Shown: positions 16,768-28,768, numbered from the stretch's first letter. The stretch is DNA of 38,697 bases from CAYMLQ01 sp964390795 (GCA_964390795.1 CAYMLQ010000016.1:1-38697), one strand, 5' to 3'. Program-made: numbers and translations. Notes: a model not told the origin generated them from the sequence alone.

Positions 16768-19700
16768 TTAATCCTCGAGAATCACCCTGAACCCGACGTC
16801 GAAAACGCCCTGCCACGGCGCGTACGCATACCGGACCGTCGCGCCCGCGTCGCGCGGGCGGCTGGCGAACGACCCGCCGCGCGCCACCTTGGCCTCGCCG
16901 GGGTCACCGCTGTTGCGTCCGTCGTTCTCACTGTAAGGGTAGGGACGGTAGCTGCTGCGCGTCCACTCGCTGGCGTTGCCGATCATGTCTTTGAGCCCCC
17001 ACGCATTGGCAGCGCACTGCGCCACGTAGTCCATGCTATGCCAGTTGTCTTTGAAGCGTTCCTCGTGCAGCGGATAGTTCATCTTCACGTCGTAGGGATT
17101 GCGCTTCTGGATCGCGCTGCCGCCCTGCCACGACACATTGGACCAGCGCACATCCTGATCCGCGAGGTTCGCCGACTTGCCGAAGTCGTCGTCCAGCCCG
17201 CCCCAGTAGAAACGCGTGTCCGTGCCGCCGCGTGCGGCCCACTCCCACTGCGCCTCCGTCGGCAGCGCGGCCTTAACGCCTGCGGCCGTGCCGAGCCACT
17301 GGCAGAAGTCGGACGCACGCTGCCAGCTCAGGCGGATCGCGGGCTGGTCGCGATGATTCGAGATGTAGCCGGGGAAGGTGTGATCCTTGCCGTGCTGGTC
17401 CTGATAGCGCGAGTCGTGGTCGGGATCGAACGCCTTGAAGTGGCTATTCTTCACTTCGGTCTCGGACATCCAAAACGGCTTTTCGATTGTCACTACCGCA
17501 CGCGGACGCTCGTCCGCCGCGCCGTCGTTCGCACCCATCACAAAGGAACCTGCCGGAATGCGCACGAAAAGCATGACCTCGCCGCTGGGCAGCTTGACCT
17601 CCCTGCGGTCAACACCCAGCGCGGCTTGTGAGGCCTTGGCCTTCTCCCCAATCATCGGAAAATTTGGAGCCGCGAGCGTGTCGGGCTTGGCCTCAGGCTC
17701 GGGTTGCGGTGCCACTGGGGCGGGCTCGCCGCGCGACTTGACCGCGGCGGCCCAGGCGTCGTATTCGGATTCCGGGTTGGACTCGACCTGCGCGAAACGC
17801 CGACTCAGCTCGACCCGGCGACCGGCCTGCGCATGGCCGCGCACGTCGGGCGGGCCCCACTTGCCGCGCCACGGCGCGTTGAGGTCGATCCAAGTGTAGA
17901 GCGTCTGCCAGGCCTGTCCGTCGAGCGTCACGCCGTGATGGCCCTTCTTCAGCATTTGCACCAGCGCGCTCGTGGAGCCGTGCCACTCCAGCGGGTTGTG
18001 CATGGGCAGCTCGCTCTCGGGTCCAGGCCTCCGCACATAGGGATGCAGCAGGCGGTAACTCTCCTCCGCGTTGCGCATCACCAGTTTGCGGTTCTTGCCC
18101 GGCTCGCCGCCCTGATCCGCCGCACGCGGCGGCGCCTTGCCTTCGTCGCCGTGGCAGCCTAGGCAGTACGTCTGCGCGAGCGGCCACACCTCGTTTTCAA
18201 AGCCGAACGGGCGCGCCGGACCCTGGAACGGCTGGATCGTCTGCATCGGACGGGTGTCCGCGACCGCGCGGCCAGTGACCACCGAGGAGCGGCTGTCCTC
18301 GTGGCAGCCCATACACGAGACGCGCTCGCCCGGCATGCCCACCAGCCACGACCGCATAAGCTGCAAGGCCGCGCCGTCCGCGTCGAGCGGCTGGAGGGAT
18401 ACCGGCGTGTTCGCGGGGATCTCGAAACAGGCCGAGCCGTCCGGCTCGATGTCCACGGTACCGAGCACGCGTTTGACATCCCAGCTCGACTCCACCCCGT
18501 CGAGTCCGACCGACGTGTGCCCGCCGGTTTTCTCGTAGGCGAAGTGGTAGGAGAAGATGCGGATTTTCTTGGCTGTGCCGCGCGGCACGTTGCGCAGGCC
18601 CGGGCCGTTGTAGATGTCGGCGATATGCACGCTGGCGGTCTTGGCTTTCGGGGTGATGCGGTCGGGAATCACGGGCGGCCGTTTACGCGCGGTCAAGGGC
18701 ACCGGCTCCAGCAACGCCGCGCCCTCCAACTCTGCCACAAGCGTGAGGTTGTCGAACACGTCCGCGAGATAGAGGCCCCAGAGCCCGTCCCGCTTCGTCT
18801 TGGCCGACACCAGCACGTAGGAGTCGCTCAGCGGGAAGGGATAAACGAAATAGGGCTTGCCGCGCTCGAACTGGTTCTGCACCTGGCCATCGCACACATC
18901 GCCTTGCACCGGTTGGCCGTAGCCGGGGAACTCGTAGACCATACCGGTCTTTTCTTTCGAAAGCACCTCGGTCTTAATGCGCAGGGGGCTGAAGCCTTCC
19001 GGCCCCCACGACTTCGCCGGCGGGTCGTAGACAAAGGGATAGCTGCGAGCGAGCGTCGGGTCGATAATCACCATGCGCCCGATCTCGGAGTAGTCGTGGT
19101 GCCCGCTGACGATACCGACCACCTTATGCGGGTTGCCCGGCATGGGCCGGCACCCCAGCAGCGCGGTCGGAAAGTAGGAGCCGGAACCGTAGAGCGCAAG
19201 CTGGCCCGTGCCGTCGGGGTTCATGGTCATGAGGATGCGCGACCAGTAGTGCGGGATGTCGGAGTATTCCCAGCGGGTGTAGAGCACGCGCCCGTCATTC
19301 ATGACGGTCGGCGTGTAGTCGCTATCCTGCTCGAAGGTGAGCTGGCGGATCGAGCCGCTCGCGGGGTCGAGCAGATAGAGCAAGGCCATCGGCTTGGAGC
19401 CATTCTCGCAGGGCAGCCCCTGATAGGCCGCCGTGCCCAGCATGATGATGCGTCCGTCGGGAAGATAGCAGCCGTCGAACCAGTCCACGTCCGGGCTGTC
19501 AGACGGCGTCACCTCGGTCACGCCGGAGCCGTCGGGCTTGCAGGCGAACAGGGCGAGGCACATGTTGGCATTGACGCCCGTGAAGAGCAGGCGGCCGGCA
19601 TCGAAATCCAGTTCGATATCGCGAACCAGCTTGCCGTCAGCAGGCCTGTAAACCGTTTCGAGCTTCGGCGTGCCGCGCAAGCCGGACACGCGGACGATGT

Positions 19701-20154
19701 CGTTGTTCCAGCCGTCCTTCCGAATGGTGACGTGGTTGTGCGAGTTGAGGGCGATGCAGCCGATCTCGCCGTGCATGTCGCGCCGCGCCTTCTTCGCGTC
19801 CATGGTGCGGCGCACCATCAGAATCTGGTCGAAATCGAGCAGCGGGTTGGCCAGCAGCGCCGCTCGCACGCCTTCGATCAGCGCCTCGGCCTCTTTAAAT
19901 TTCGCCGCGTCAGCGCCATCGAGCCACGTCTTAACCTCTTCGCTCCGAGCTGCGAGAGCATCCACCGCAGTACGATGCCGCGCGGCGTCATAAACAGCCC
20001 CGTTATGCCTGGAAAGATCGTCAATCGCGCGTCTCGCAGCGGCAGGACTGAACCGCGCGAATTCATCTTTGAGCTGTTCCACCCGTTCCGGCGGCACCCC
20101 CAGTGCAAAACATACCGAGACCAGGCACAGCCACACAAGCCCGACTCTTTGCAT
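16768..20154 (-). CDS. HzsA-related protein fused to a C-terminal FGE-sulfatase-type domain
   Basis: I chose the ATG at 20154, five bases after GGGAAGG; a GTG two codons earlier is less likely. The 1128-residue product has a signal peptide (about 1-20) and a helical region. A beta-propeller with repeated 'YLPDGRIIMLG' and 'NDGRVLYTRWEYSD' type strands follows. Two c-type haem motifs are present: CMGCH near residue 613 and CLGCH near 663. Residues about 868-1128 form a complete formylglycine-generating-enzyme/SUMF1-type domain: 'FVRIPAGSFVMGAND', 'LPTEAQWEWAARGG', 'DMIGNASEWTRSSY', 'ARGGSFASRPRDAG', 'DVGFRVI'. The cysteine pair used by true FGE near the C-terminus is absent ('VRYAYAPW'), so formylglycine formation is unlikely. 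The domain may bind a ligand or be structural. It is a paralogue of the gene at 1-3296. Confidence 0.88.
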   Translation of the reverse strand: MQRVGLVWLCLVSVCFALGVPPERVEQLKDEFARFSPAAARRAIDDLSRHNGAVYDAARHRTAVDALAARSEEVKTWLDGADAAKFKEAEALIEGVRAALLANPLLDFDQILMVRRTMDAKKARRDMHGEIGCIALNSHNHVTIRKDGWNNDIVRVSGLRGTPKLETVYRPADGKLVRDIELDFDAGRLLFTGVNANMCLALFACKPDGSGVTEVTPSDSPDVDWFDGCYLPDGRIIMLGTAAYQGLPCENGSKPMALLYLLDPASGSIRQLTFEQDSDYTPTVMNDGRVLYTRWEYSDIPHYWSRILMTMNPDGTGQLALYGSGSYFPTALLGCRPMPGNPHKVVGIVSGHHDYSEIGRMVIIDPTLARSYPFVYDPPAKSWGPEGFSPLRIKTEVLSKEKTGMVYEFPGYGQPVQGDVCDGQVQNQFERGKPYFVYPFPLSDSYVLVSAKTKRDGLWGLYLADVFDNLTLVAELEGAALLEPVPLTARKRPPVIPDRITPKAKTASVHIADIYNGPGLRNVPRGTAKKIRIFSYHFAYEKTGGHTSVGLDGVESSWDVKRVLGTVDIEPDGSACFEIPANTPVSLQPLDADGAALQLMRSWLVGMPGERVSCMGCHEDSRSSVVTGRAVADTRPMQTIQPFQGPARPFGFENEVWPLAQTYCLGCHGDEGKAPPRAADQGGEPGKNRKLVMRNAEESYRLLHPYVRRPGPESELPMHNPLEWHGSTSALVQMLKKGHHGVTLDGQAWQTLYTWIDLNAPWRGKWGPPDVRGHAQAGRRVELSRRFAQVESNPESEYDAWAAAVKSRGEPAPVAPQPEPEAKPDTLAAPNFPMIGEKAKASQAALGVDRREVKLPSGEVMLFVRIPAGSFVMGANDGAADERPRAVVTIEKPFWMSETEVKNSHFKAFDPDHDSRYQDQHGKDHTFPGYISNHRDQPAIRLSWQRASDFCQWLGTAAGVKAALPTEAQWEWAARGGTDTRFYWGGLDDDFGKSANLADQDVRWSNVSWQGGSAIQKRNPYDVKMNYPLHEERFKDNWHSMDYVAQCAANAWGLKDMIGNASEWTRSSYRPYPYSENDGRNSGDPGEAKVARGGSFASRPRDAGATVRYAYAPWQGVFDVGFRVILED

Positions 20155-20261
20155 AAACACCTTCCCTCATGAATCAATTAAGGGAAGTATGTTAAGGGAA
20201 AACGGCGTGCAGTAAAAGGAGCAAATCGCACCCTTGCGACCGTTATCCGCCCCCGGCAAAA

Positions 20262-20453
20262 TCAATCCGGGATATCATCCTCCAGCTCCTGATAGGACCA
20301 GACGAAGTCGGTGGCCCTCAGCCGCCGCTCGGGCTGATCGAAGACGAAGCGGAGCACGCTGAGCAATTCCTGTCCCAGCGTCGGGGTATCCTTGCCGTGC
20401 GCAACACACGCGGCGAAGGGCCGCTCAAACTTGCTTTCATTGATCATCATCAT
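20262..20453 (-). CDS. Small hypothetical protein (63 aa)
   Basis: Three consecutive ATG codons (20453, 20450, 20447) follow GGGAAGGAC by about 8-14 bases. The predicted product is acidic at its end (QELEDDIPD) and has no membrane segment or known motif. It lies on the same strand as the flanking genes, 107 bases before the HzsA-FGE start. The good ribosome site supports it being real, but the family is unknown to me. Confidence 0.45.
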   Translation of the reverse strand: MMMINESKFERPFAACVAHGKDTPTLGQELLSVLRFVFDQPERRLRATDFVWSYQELEDDIPD

Positions 20454-20605
20454 CCTGCACCGTCCTTCCCTTTCACGTGCATTAGTTAACACGGTTGCCG
20501 TGAGGAAATGATGGTTGCTTTGTTAGGACGCCGTTAACCTGTATTCGCTGACTCGGTATTTCATCCCCGCAAGATGCTAAGGCACCCCGAACGTTGGCGC
20601 TGATG

Positions 20606-22408
20606 TTATTCCTTCACGATGATCCGCGTGAAGGAGGCTGGCTGGCTCTCGCAGTGTACCACCTGTGACAAGGCCGCGCCGGCCTTCATCTTGCGCGTCA
20701 CCGGCACGGTCTGAGCCTGACGCGGCGCCGCGATGTCGGCCGCCAGTTGCTCCGACGCCCAGAACGCGAAGCGCCGCTCCAGCGCCGTCAGATCCAGCCG
20801 GACCGTGCGCGCGTCCGTCCCCGAGTTGTACACGTACACGACCAGCGCCGAATCGTCCTCCGTCCATGCCGCCACCACCTGAAACGGCGACTGCGCCTCG
20901 GACGGCGCACCCTCCGTGAGCAGCGGCACCTTCGCGGGAAACCGGTTGACGAGCGCCAACAGCAACCCCGTTTCCGTCAGCATGCGCTTCGCATACGTTA
21001 CACGGGCAAGCACCTGCTCAGGCGTGTACGGCGAGCAGACCGGCCCGCAGCCACCCCTCATCCCCCGGAGCGCGGCGTTCATCACGCTCAGCGCACCGTA
21101 CCACCCGGCGTAATAGGCCCGCTCTTGCGCATCACCCGCCTCCAGCCGACTCATCACCTCGGCCACATACCGATCCCGCACGCCCTCCAGACGCGTGTCC
21201 GCCCAAGCCACCCGCCTGCCCCGAGACCGGTTAAACGCCTCGACCGCCTCCCGCGCTCCGGGCGCTCCGCACGACACGAAATCCAGAAACTCCCCCGCCT
21301 GTTGCAGCACGTTCGAGACCAGCGGGGCGTCCCCCGGTTCCAGGCCGGCGCCGATCCGGGCCGACGGGTCGGCCGCCCGCATCGCCGCCGCGTACATCCT
21401 GCAGGCGGCGCCGTGCCCTGCAGCCTCCGGCTTCGCGCCCGCGGGCAACGCCAGTTCCCACGCCACCACACCCAGCGGATCCGCGTGCCCGTGCCTCGCG
21501 CGCAGCGCGCCCAGCGGCTGGTTGCTCGGCGCGTTGCAGTACGCCACCCAGTCCGCCGCACGCTGCACGCCCGCCTCCAGCGTATCCGTGCCGCCTGTCG
21601 CGCTCCCCGGCTGGAAGACCGTCACGCGCACCAGCGGCTGCGCTCCGACCAGCCGGCAGAAGCCCGCAAACTCGACCGTTCCAAAAGATTGCCCGGCCGC
21701 CGCCCGCGCCGCCTGCGGCCCCACGCCTCCGTACCAGTTGTAGTTTCCTGCGGCTCGCTCGTCAGGCCAGCGCAACACGCCCGGATTCACCGTGCGCAAC
21801 GCCTCCAAAGCCTGGCTGTCCCACCCCTCGACCGCGTCCTCCGGCAGCATCGAGAACCCTCCGAACTCCATCAGGCCGCCCGGCGAGAGCTGAAACGCGC
21901 ACTCGAACGCGCCGTCCTTGTGCGGCTTCACCGCAAAGGCCTTCTCCACAACGTCCCCGCCCCTTACGGAGGACACCTTCTCCGTGCGGTCGCTCACTCC
22001 GCCCCCCACAGGCGCGAAGCTCAAGCGTACCGTCGAATTCTCCTTGGTCCGACAGCGCACGCGCACGGTGTACGACTCACCCTTGCGTAGCGGCGCCGTG
22101 GTCAAGACCACTCCGCCTGCCTTTTCTCCCCCGTTCGCGACCCAATACCTGCGCTGCCCCGTTTCGGGATCACGCAGCGTTCTGACCGTCACCTGCGCCT
22201 CCGCCGCCATCGTCTCTTCCGTCAGACGCTCCGCGCCCAGCGGGCTGACGGACCTTTCGGGAAAACCGGTCTGGAGTCCAATCCGGAACGGCTCGAGGTT
22301 GGTGCCCAGCGGCTGCGGCAGCACGCGCACGGTGAACACCACCTGCGCCGCCGCCGTGCCCGCCGCCAACACCAGGCACGCACACCCGAGACGAACTCCC
22401 AACACCAT
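20606..22408 (-). CDS. Secreted GH51-like TIM-barrel protein, apparently catalytically dead
   Basis: I chose the ATG at 22408 because AAGGAGG lies just upstream; an ATG eight codons earlier lacks a site. The 600-residue product has a signal peptide (about 1-22) and an N-terminal beta domain. A barrel resembling alpha-L-arabinofuranosidases (GH51) follows: 'VLRWPDERAAGNYNWYGGVGP' (compare RWPGG…W.DG.GP), 'AMRAADPSARIG' and 'FLDFVSCGAPG'. Active GH51 enzymes carry their acid/base in a W-x-x-G-N-E motif. Here the matching segment reads VVAWELALPAG, and the nucleophile region reads RVAWADTRLEG instead of x-EW. Both catalytic glutamates therefore appear lost. It may be a carbohydrate-binding pseudoenzyme. 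It follows the methyltransferase gene by 11 bases. Confidence 0.75.
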   Translation of the reverse strand: MVLGVRLGCACLVLAAGTAAAQVVFTVRVLPQPLGTNLEPFRIGLQTGFPERSVSPLGAERLTEETMAAEAQVTVRTLRDPETGQRRYWVANGGEKAGGVVLTTAPLRKGESYTVRVRCRTKENSTVRLSFAPVGGGVSDRTEKVSSVRGGDVVEKAFAVKPHKDGAFECAFQLSPGGLMEFGGFSMLPEDAVEGWDSQALEALRTVNPGVLRWPDERAAGNYNWYGGVGPQAARAAAGQSFGTVEFAGFCRLVGAQPLVRVTVFQPGSATGGTDTLEAGVQRAADWVAYCNAPSNQPLGALRARHGHADPLGVVAWELALPAGAKPEAAGHGAACRMYAAAMRAADPSARIGAGLEPGDAPLVSNVLQQAGEFLDFVSCGAPGAREAVEAFNRSRGRRVAWADTRLEGVRDRYVAEVMSRLEAGDAQERAYYAGWYGALSVMNAALRGMRGGCGPVCSPYTPEQVLARVTYAKRMLTETGLLLALVNRFPAKVPLLTEGAPSEAQSPFQVVAAWTEDDSALVVYVYNSGTDARTVRLDLTALERRFAFWASEQLAADIAAPRQAQTVPVTRKMKAGAALSQVVHCESQPASFTRIIVKE

Positions 22409-22419
22409 CCGCGCCTCCT

Positions 22420-22785
22420 TCAAAACCGCCACACTCGCCGCGCGTCCAGCAGCCGTCCCCGCACATCCAGCGGAACGCCCTCGCCAACCAGCAGACCGAT
22501 CTTGCGCGCGATCTCACCCCCTTCGCGGCGCCCGTTGAAACCGCCGATCGACAGATCCGCCGCCACCACGCGGTGACACGGCACCTCCGGCGCGAGCGGG
22601 TTCTCGCGCAGCGCGCCGCCCACCGCCCGCGCCGACGCGCAGCCGACGCGCTTGCCCAAGAGCCCGTACGTCGTCACGCGCCCCGGCGGCACCTCCAGCA
22701 GCGCCTCATACACCTTGCGCCTGAACGGCGTCACCTGCGGCTCCTTCGCGATTCGTTCAAGCAGCGACGTTTTCTTTTGCTTCAT
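22420..22785 (-). CDS. O6-alkylguanine-DNA alkyltransferase, single-domain
   Basis: A 121-residue protein consisting only of the DNA-binding C-terminal domain. The active-site motif PCHRVV is intact, so the alkyl-acceptor cysteine is present and this is not a tryptophan-containing ATL variant. 'PPGRVTTYGLLGKRVGCASARAVGGALRENP' (shown in part) supplies the helix-turn-helix and arginine finger. It transfers alkyl groups from O6-alkylguanine to itself in a suicide reaction. The short form lacks the N-terminal domain of Ada and Ogt. It is 56 bases after the cupin-like gene and 11 before the GH51-like gene. Confidence 0.9.
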   Translation of the reverse strand: MKQKKTSLLERIAKEPQVTPFRRKVYEALLEVPPGRVTTYGLLGKRVGCASARAVGGALRENPLAPEVPCHRVVAADLSIGGFNGRREGGEIARKIGLLVGEGVPLDVRGRLLDARRVWRF

Positions 22786-22841
22786 GGCCCCATGGTAGCG
22801 CTTTGCACGAATGCTGACAAGCGCACAGGGGCAATCATCGG

Positions 22842-23372
22842 TCAGGATCCCGGCTGGTCGAGATAGCCTTCGCGGATCACGCGGTAGGCGCCCGTGGCGG
22901 GGTCGAGGTCGTAGACGTTGAAGTTGGTGCGGATGTCGAAACCTTCGAAGTGCGCGGCCAGGTTGATCGAGGCCGAGCCCTCCTGGGGACAACTGGCGAT
23001 CCGGTGAAACACGTACCGCGGCCAGGTGAGCATCACCGCGCCCTCGTACGTGGCGCCGTTCTCCATGCTGACCCGGTTGGGCGTCACCGTGAAGGTCTCG
23101 ATCCGCCCGTGCTCCTGCGTGTAGATGTCCACAACCCGCGTGCCGTGCAGCACCATCAGGTTGTCCTCCTGACACGAATGCATGTACCAGGGCCGCACGA
23201 CCTCGCCCACACTGCCGGGCGAGAGCGCGCCCGGCCCGTGGAGCACCCGGTCGATCATGGCAACCGGGCTGAACTGACCCATGTCCAGCACGTCGAACCA
23301 CACGTTGGGCGTGCGCCGCAGCACCTTTAGATCGATAATCCGGTACAGGCCTTTTACTTCTTCGAGCACCAT
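22842..23372 (-). CDS. Cupin-like conserved protein
   Basis: A 176-residue cytoplasmic protein whose ATG at 23372 follows a perfect AAAGGAGG by six bases, implying strong translation. The central part looks like a single cupin barrel: 'WYMHSCQEDNLMVLHGTRVVDIYT' and 'MLTWPRYVFHRIAS'. Possible metal ligands are the His and Glu of HSCQE and the His of FHR. The N-terminal segment (VKGLYRIIDLKVLRRTPNVW) resembles dTDP-sugar epimerase-like cupins. The reaction is unknown. It diverges from the P-type ATPase across a 168-base gap and heads a same-strand run of genes. Confidence 0.7.
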   Translation of the reverse strand: MVLEEVKGLYRIIDLKVLRRTPNVWFDVLDMGQFSPVAMIDRVLHGPGALSPGSVGEVVRPWYMHSCQEDNLMVLHGTRVVDIYTQEHGRIETFTVTPNRVSMENGATYEGAVMLTWPRYVFHRIASCPQEGSASINLAAHFEGFDIRTNFNVYDLDPATGAYRVIREGYLDQPGS

Positions 23373-23540
23373 AGAAGCCTCCTTTTGCCGAAATCACCTA
23401 TTCTTCCCGACGAACCCCTCCGATGCAAGCGAATCTTGTAATCGTCGGGGTTTACAGTTACATTGTACCCACATGCACCGATGAGCGCTCTGGATACCGC
23501 GACGTGCCGTGCGGTAACCGGGCGCAAAGGAAAGGCCATC

Positions 23541-26099
<2,559 letters not shown>

Positions 26100-26111
26100 C
26101 GAAAGTTAGGG

Positions 26112-28004
26112 TTAGAACGCGACCGTCACGGCGCGCGGCCCGCCCTTGGCGAGCGGCACGTCCCGAGTCAGTGTCTTGCCGTCGCGCGTGACGGTGAACC
26201 GGTAGGTGCCGTAGAACGCGTCGATCGACGCCTGCCCGTTGGACGGTTTCAGTGCGGCGCGCGTCTTCCACTCGCCGTTGATGAGCGCATCGAGCGCGTC
26301 ATAGGCCGGCTTCCTCGTGAAGTCGCGGTTCAGCAGGCCGCCGCGGCAGCGGTCCTCGCCGCCCGCCGCCGTGTTGTCCACCAGGTTCCACCAGGTGATG
26401 CACGCCATGTTGGGATAGCTGAACCACGCGCGGTAGAACTGCCGCGTCAGATAGGCCTGCCACTGGTCCGCGTCGGGCGTCACGCTCTTGAAGCCCGGAA
26501 CGGTGATCTCCGTCACGTGGAAGGGACGCTCGAACGCCGCGAAGCGGTCCATGATGCGGAAGAGCTGCGACGGCGTAAACGTCTTGCCCGCCAGCGTCTG
26601 CCTGAGATCGCCCTCGCTGAAGAGGTGGTACTGCATCCCGATCACATCGACCTTGGCCTTCTTGAGGATCATGTTCTCCGTCATCAGGTAGTCGACGCCG
26701 TACTCGAGCCGGTCGCGCTCCCAGATGCCCGTCGTGAAATTCAGCGTGAAGGCCACGTCTGACGGGAAGTGCTTCTCCGCCAACTTGAACGCCCAGAAGC
26801 AGTAGTCCTTGGGCATCACCACGCGCATGTCGTGATCGGTCACCTCGTTCACGATGTCCCACAGCTTGATCTGGCTGCCGTAGCGGGCGCAGATCTGTTC
26901 GATGCGTTTCTCAAAGAGCCGCGTGCGCGACTCCTGATCCTCCGGCAGCCATTTGGGAATCGCCCAGCGGGTGTTGCTCCACACCAGCGGATGGCCCTTC
27001 TTCGTCAGCCCGTGCGCATTCGCAAACGCGATCACCGTGTCCGGCGGCGGGCGGCGGTACATGTATTCGCTCTCTTTCCCGAAGCGCAGCTTGCCCGGCT
27101 CCGGCTCCAGCTCGGGCCAGTAGAACGGGATCGTGACTTGGTTGAACAGACCGAGGAACATCTCCTCGTACTTCGCGTCCTCGACCGCGTTGGTGAAGCC
27201 TTTGACCATGAAGCCGTTGCAGCCGAAGAGGAACTCGTGGCGCACCAGTTCCGCCTTGACCTCGGCGTTCTCCAGCGGCTTGCCGTCCGGCCCGGCGAAG
27301 GTCAGCGCGAACGCGCCCATGCGGTTCTCGCGGATACCCTTCTGGATGCGCGCCTCAACGGCGGGGTCGGACCACAGCTCTTTCACGGCCGTCCCCTGCG
27401 CCGGCGGCTCAAATTTCGCGAACGTCGCGGGCGGCGTCGTGACATAGGTCAGGCTCGGCCCGGTCATGTGAACCTCCATGCCGTTCTGGTTCGCGACCTC
27501 GTTGTCCGGGCAGCCGCCGTCATAGCCGTACAGGGCGCGCTTGAGGTTTTTCACCGCCGCGCCGCCGTTGAACGCGGCCAGCGGCTCCTGCGCCACGTAG
27601 CCGTCGCCGCCCTCGGCGTGGTACGACGCGAGCGCGTACTCGCCGGGCGGCAGCATCACCGCCGTCGGCAGCGGCGCGAACCGGTAGCCGGCCTTGAGCA
27701 CCGACGTCTTAGGCTCGATCTTCAGGGCCGCCGCCTGCCGCTGCGCGCCGAGCTGGTAGAGCCGGACAGTGAGGGCCTGCGCCAGCCCGTCGCCGCCCTC
27801 GTCGAACGCGCCCAGTTCGGTCACGTAAATCGGGGTCACGACTTCGAAGACCTGCCCGACTGCCACGTTCTTGCTGCGGCACTCCTGAGCCTTCGCGCCT
27901 GGCCGGAGCGCGATCAACTGCACCGCCTCCTGCGCCGACAGCGCCCCCGCGATAAAAAGCGCCGCACCCGCAATCGCACCCCGCCTCGTCATCTTCACTG
28001 ACAT
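26112..28004 (-). CDS. GH10 (xylanase-type) hydrolase with N-terminal accessory domain
   Basis: A 630-residue protein; ATG at 28004, two bases after the stop of the DUF1080 gene (ATG at 27992 is an alternative). A signal peptide (about 1-25) is followed by an unassigned beta domain (about 30-190). The GH10 barrel occupies about 230-580: 'LFNQVTIPFYWPELEPEPGK', 'KGHPLVWSN', acid/base Glu in LWDIVNEV near 384, 'DVIGMQYH', and nucleophile Glu in FHVTEITV near 498, then 'ITWWNLVDN'. Both catalytic glutamates are present, so it should be an active endo-beta-1,4-xylanase-like retaining enzyme. A short beta domain ends it. It converges on the P-type ATPase with 12 bases between. Confidence 0.9.
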   Translation of the reverse strand: MSVKMTRRGAIAGAALFIAGALSAQEAVQLIALRPGAKAQECRSKNVAVGQVFEVVTPIYVTELGAFDEGGDGLAQALTVRLYQLGAQRQAAALKIEPKTSVLKAGYRFAPLPTAVMLPPGEYALASYHAEGGDGYVAQEPLAAFNGGAAVKNLKRALYGYDGGCPDNEVANQNGMEVHMTGPSLTYVTTPPATFAKFEPPAQGTAVKELWSDPAVEARIQKGIRENRMGAFALTFAGPDGKPLENAEVKAELVRHEFLFGCNGFMVKGFTNAVEDAKYEEMFLGLFNQVTIPFYWPELEPEPGKLRFGKESEYMYRRPPPDTVIAFANAHGLTKKGHPLVWSNTRWAIPKWLPEDQESRTRLFEKRIEQICARYGSQIKLWDIVNEVTDHDMRVVMPKDYCFWAFKLAEKHFPSDVAFTLNFTTGIWERDRLEYGVDYLMTENMILKKAKVDVIGMQYHLFSEGDLRQTLAGKTFTPSQLFRIMDRFAAFERPFHVTEITVPGFKSVTPDADQWQAYLTRQFYRAWFSYPNMACITWWNLVDNTAAGGEDRCRGGLLNRDFTRKPAYDALDALINGEWKTRAALKPSNGQASIDAFYGTYRFTVTRDGKTLTRDVPLAKGGPRAVTVAF

Positions 28005-28006
28005 CG

Positions 28007-28768
28007 CTACTTCAGCTCCTTGATGCGGATGTTGCGGAAGAAGATCGTCGCCGCACCGTGCTTGCCCTGCAGGCCGATGCGGCCCTTGGTGGGCAGCTCG
28101 GCCCACGGCCGGCTCAGCCACGGCGGGATGTCCGTCCCGTCCGGATTCTTCTTGGCGGAGGTCCACTGTGACAGGTCGGTATCGACGGTGATCTCGCCGT
28201 TCACGGCCACCGTCACATGCTTGCCCTGCGCGGTGACGGTCATGCGGTTCCACTCGCCCGCCGGCTTGACGTTGTTCACCTTGGGCGGCAGATGGCCGTA
28301 AAGCCCGCCGTTCTTCGCATGGGGCGCTTCCTTCGCCCAGTGGGGGTTGTTATCGTCGAGGATCTGGATCTCCACCGCGTTCGGGATCCAGTTCGCCATG
28401 TCGCTGCAGTAGATCAGCACGCCGCTGTTCGCGGCCGGGTCGCACAGGTACTCCAGATCGAGCGTGAAGTTCTCATAGTCGCGGTTCGTCCAGATCGCCT
28501 CGTCCTTATTCGCGGTCAGGTTGGCGTTGTTATCGATGAACCACACGCCTTTGGTGTAGACCGCGTTTGTGAGGTCCAAGTTGAAGAGCGAACTCCAGTT
28601 GCGCGAGTCCGGATGAACCGGCTCCTTGGCTAGCACCGGGCACGCCGCGCACGTCTGCGCCTTCCTCTCACACGCCTCCGCGTCACACGCCTTCTTCGCC
28701 GACACCAGACTGCACCCGCTTGCCGCGAGCAGCAGGCCAGAAAGAGAGACCCACGTCATGTTCTTCAT
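28007..28768 (-). CDS. DUF1080 / 3-keto-disaccharide hydrolase-type lipoprotein
   Basis: A 253-residue protein; the ATG at 28768 follows AGAGG by six bases. The N-terminus ends in a lipobox (LLAASGC), so it should be lipid-anchored. The body matches DUF1080, a concanavalin-like lectin fold: 'WFIDNNANLTANKDEAIWTNRDYENFTLDLEYLC', 'NSGVLIYCSDM…VEIQILDD', 'WNRMTVTAQGKHVTVAVNGE' and 'GRIGLQGKHGAATIFFRNIRIKEL' (shown in parts). Family members act in 3-keto-sugar breakdown or bind glycans. It is coupled to the GH10 gene, suggesting that both act on the same polysaccharide at the cell surface or in the periplasm. An A+T-rich stretch at 28785-28800 may hold its promoter. Confidence 0.87.
   Translation of the reverse strand: MKNMTWVSLSGLLLAASGCSLVSAKKACDAEACERKAQTCAACPVLAKEPVHPDSRNWSSLFNLDLTNAVYTKGVWFIDNNANLTANKDEAIWTNRDYENFTLDLEYLCDPAANSGVLIYCSDMANWIPNAVEIQILDDNNPHWAKEAPHAKNGGLYGHLPPKVNNVKPAGEWNRMTVTAQGKHVTVAVNGEITVDTDLSQWTSAKKNPDGTDIPPWLSRPWAELPTKGRIGLQGKHGAATIFFRNIRIKELK

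Noticed and set aside
18301..20172. Long plus-strand open frame opposite the HzsA-FGE gene
   Set aside because: Low-complexity antisense composition and no recognisable motif.
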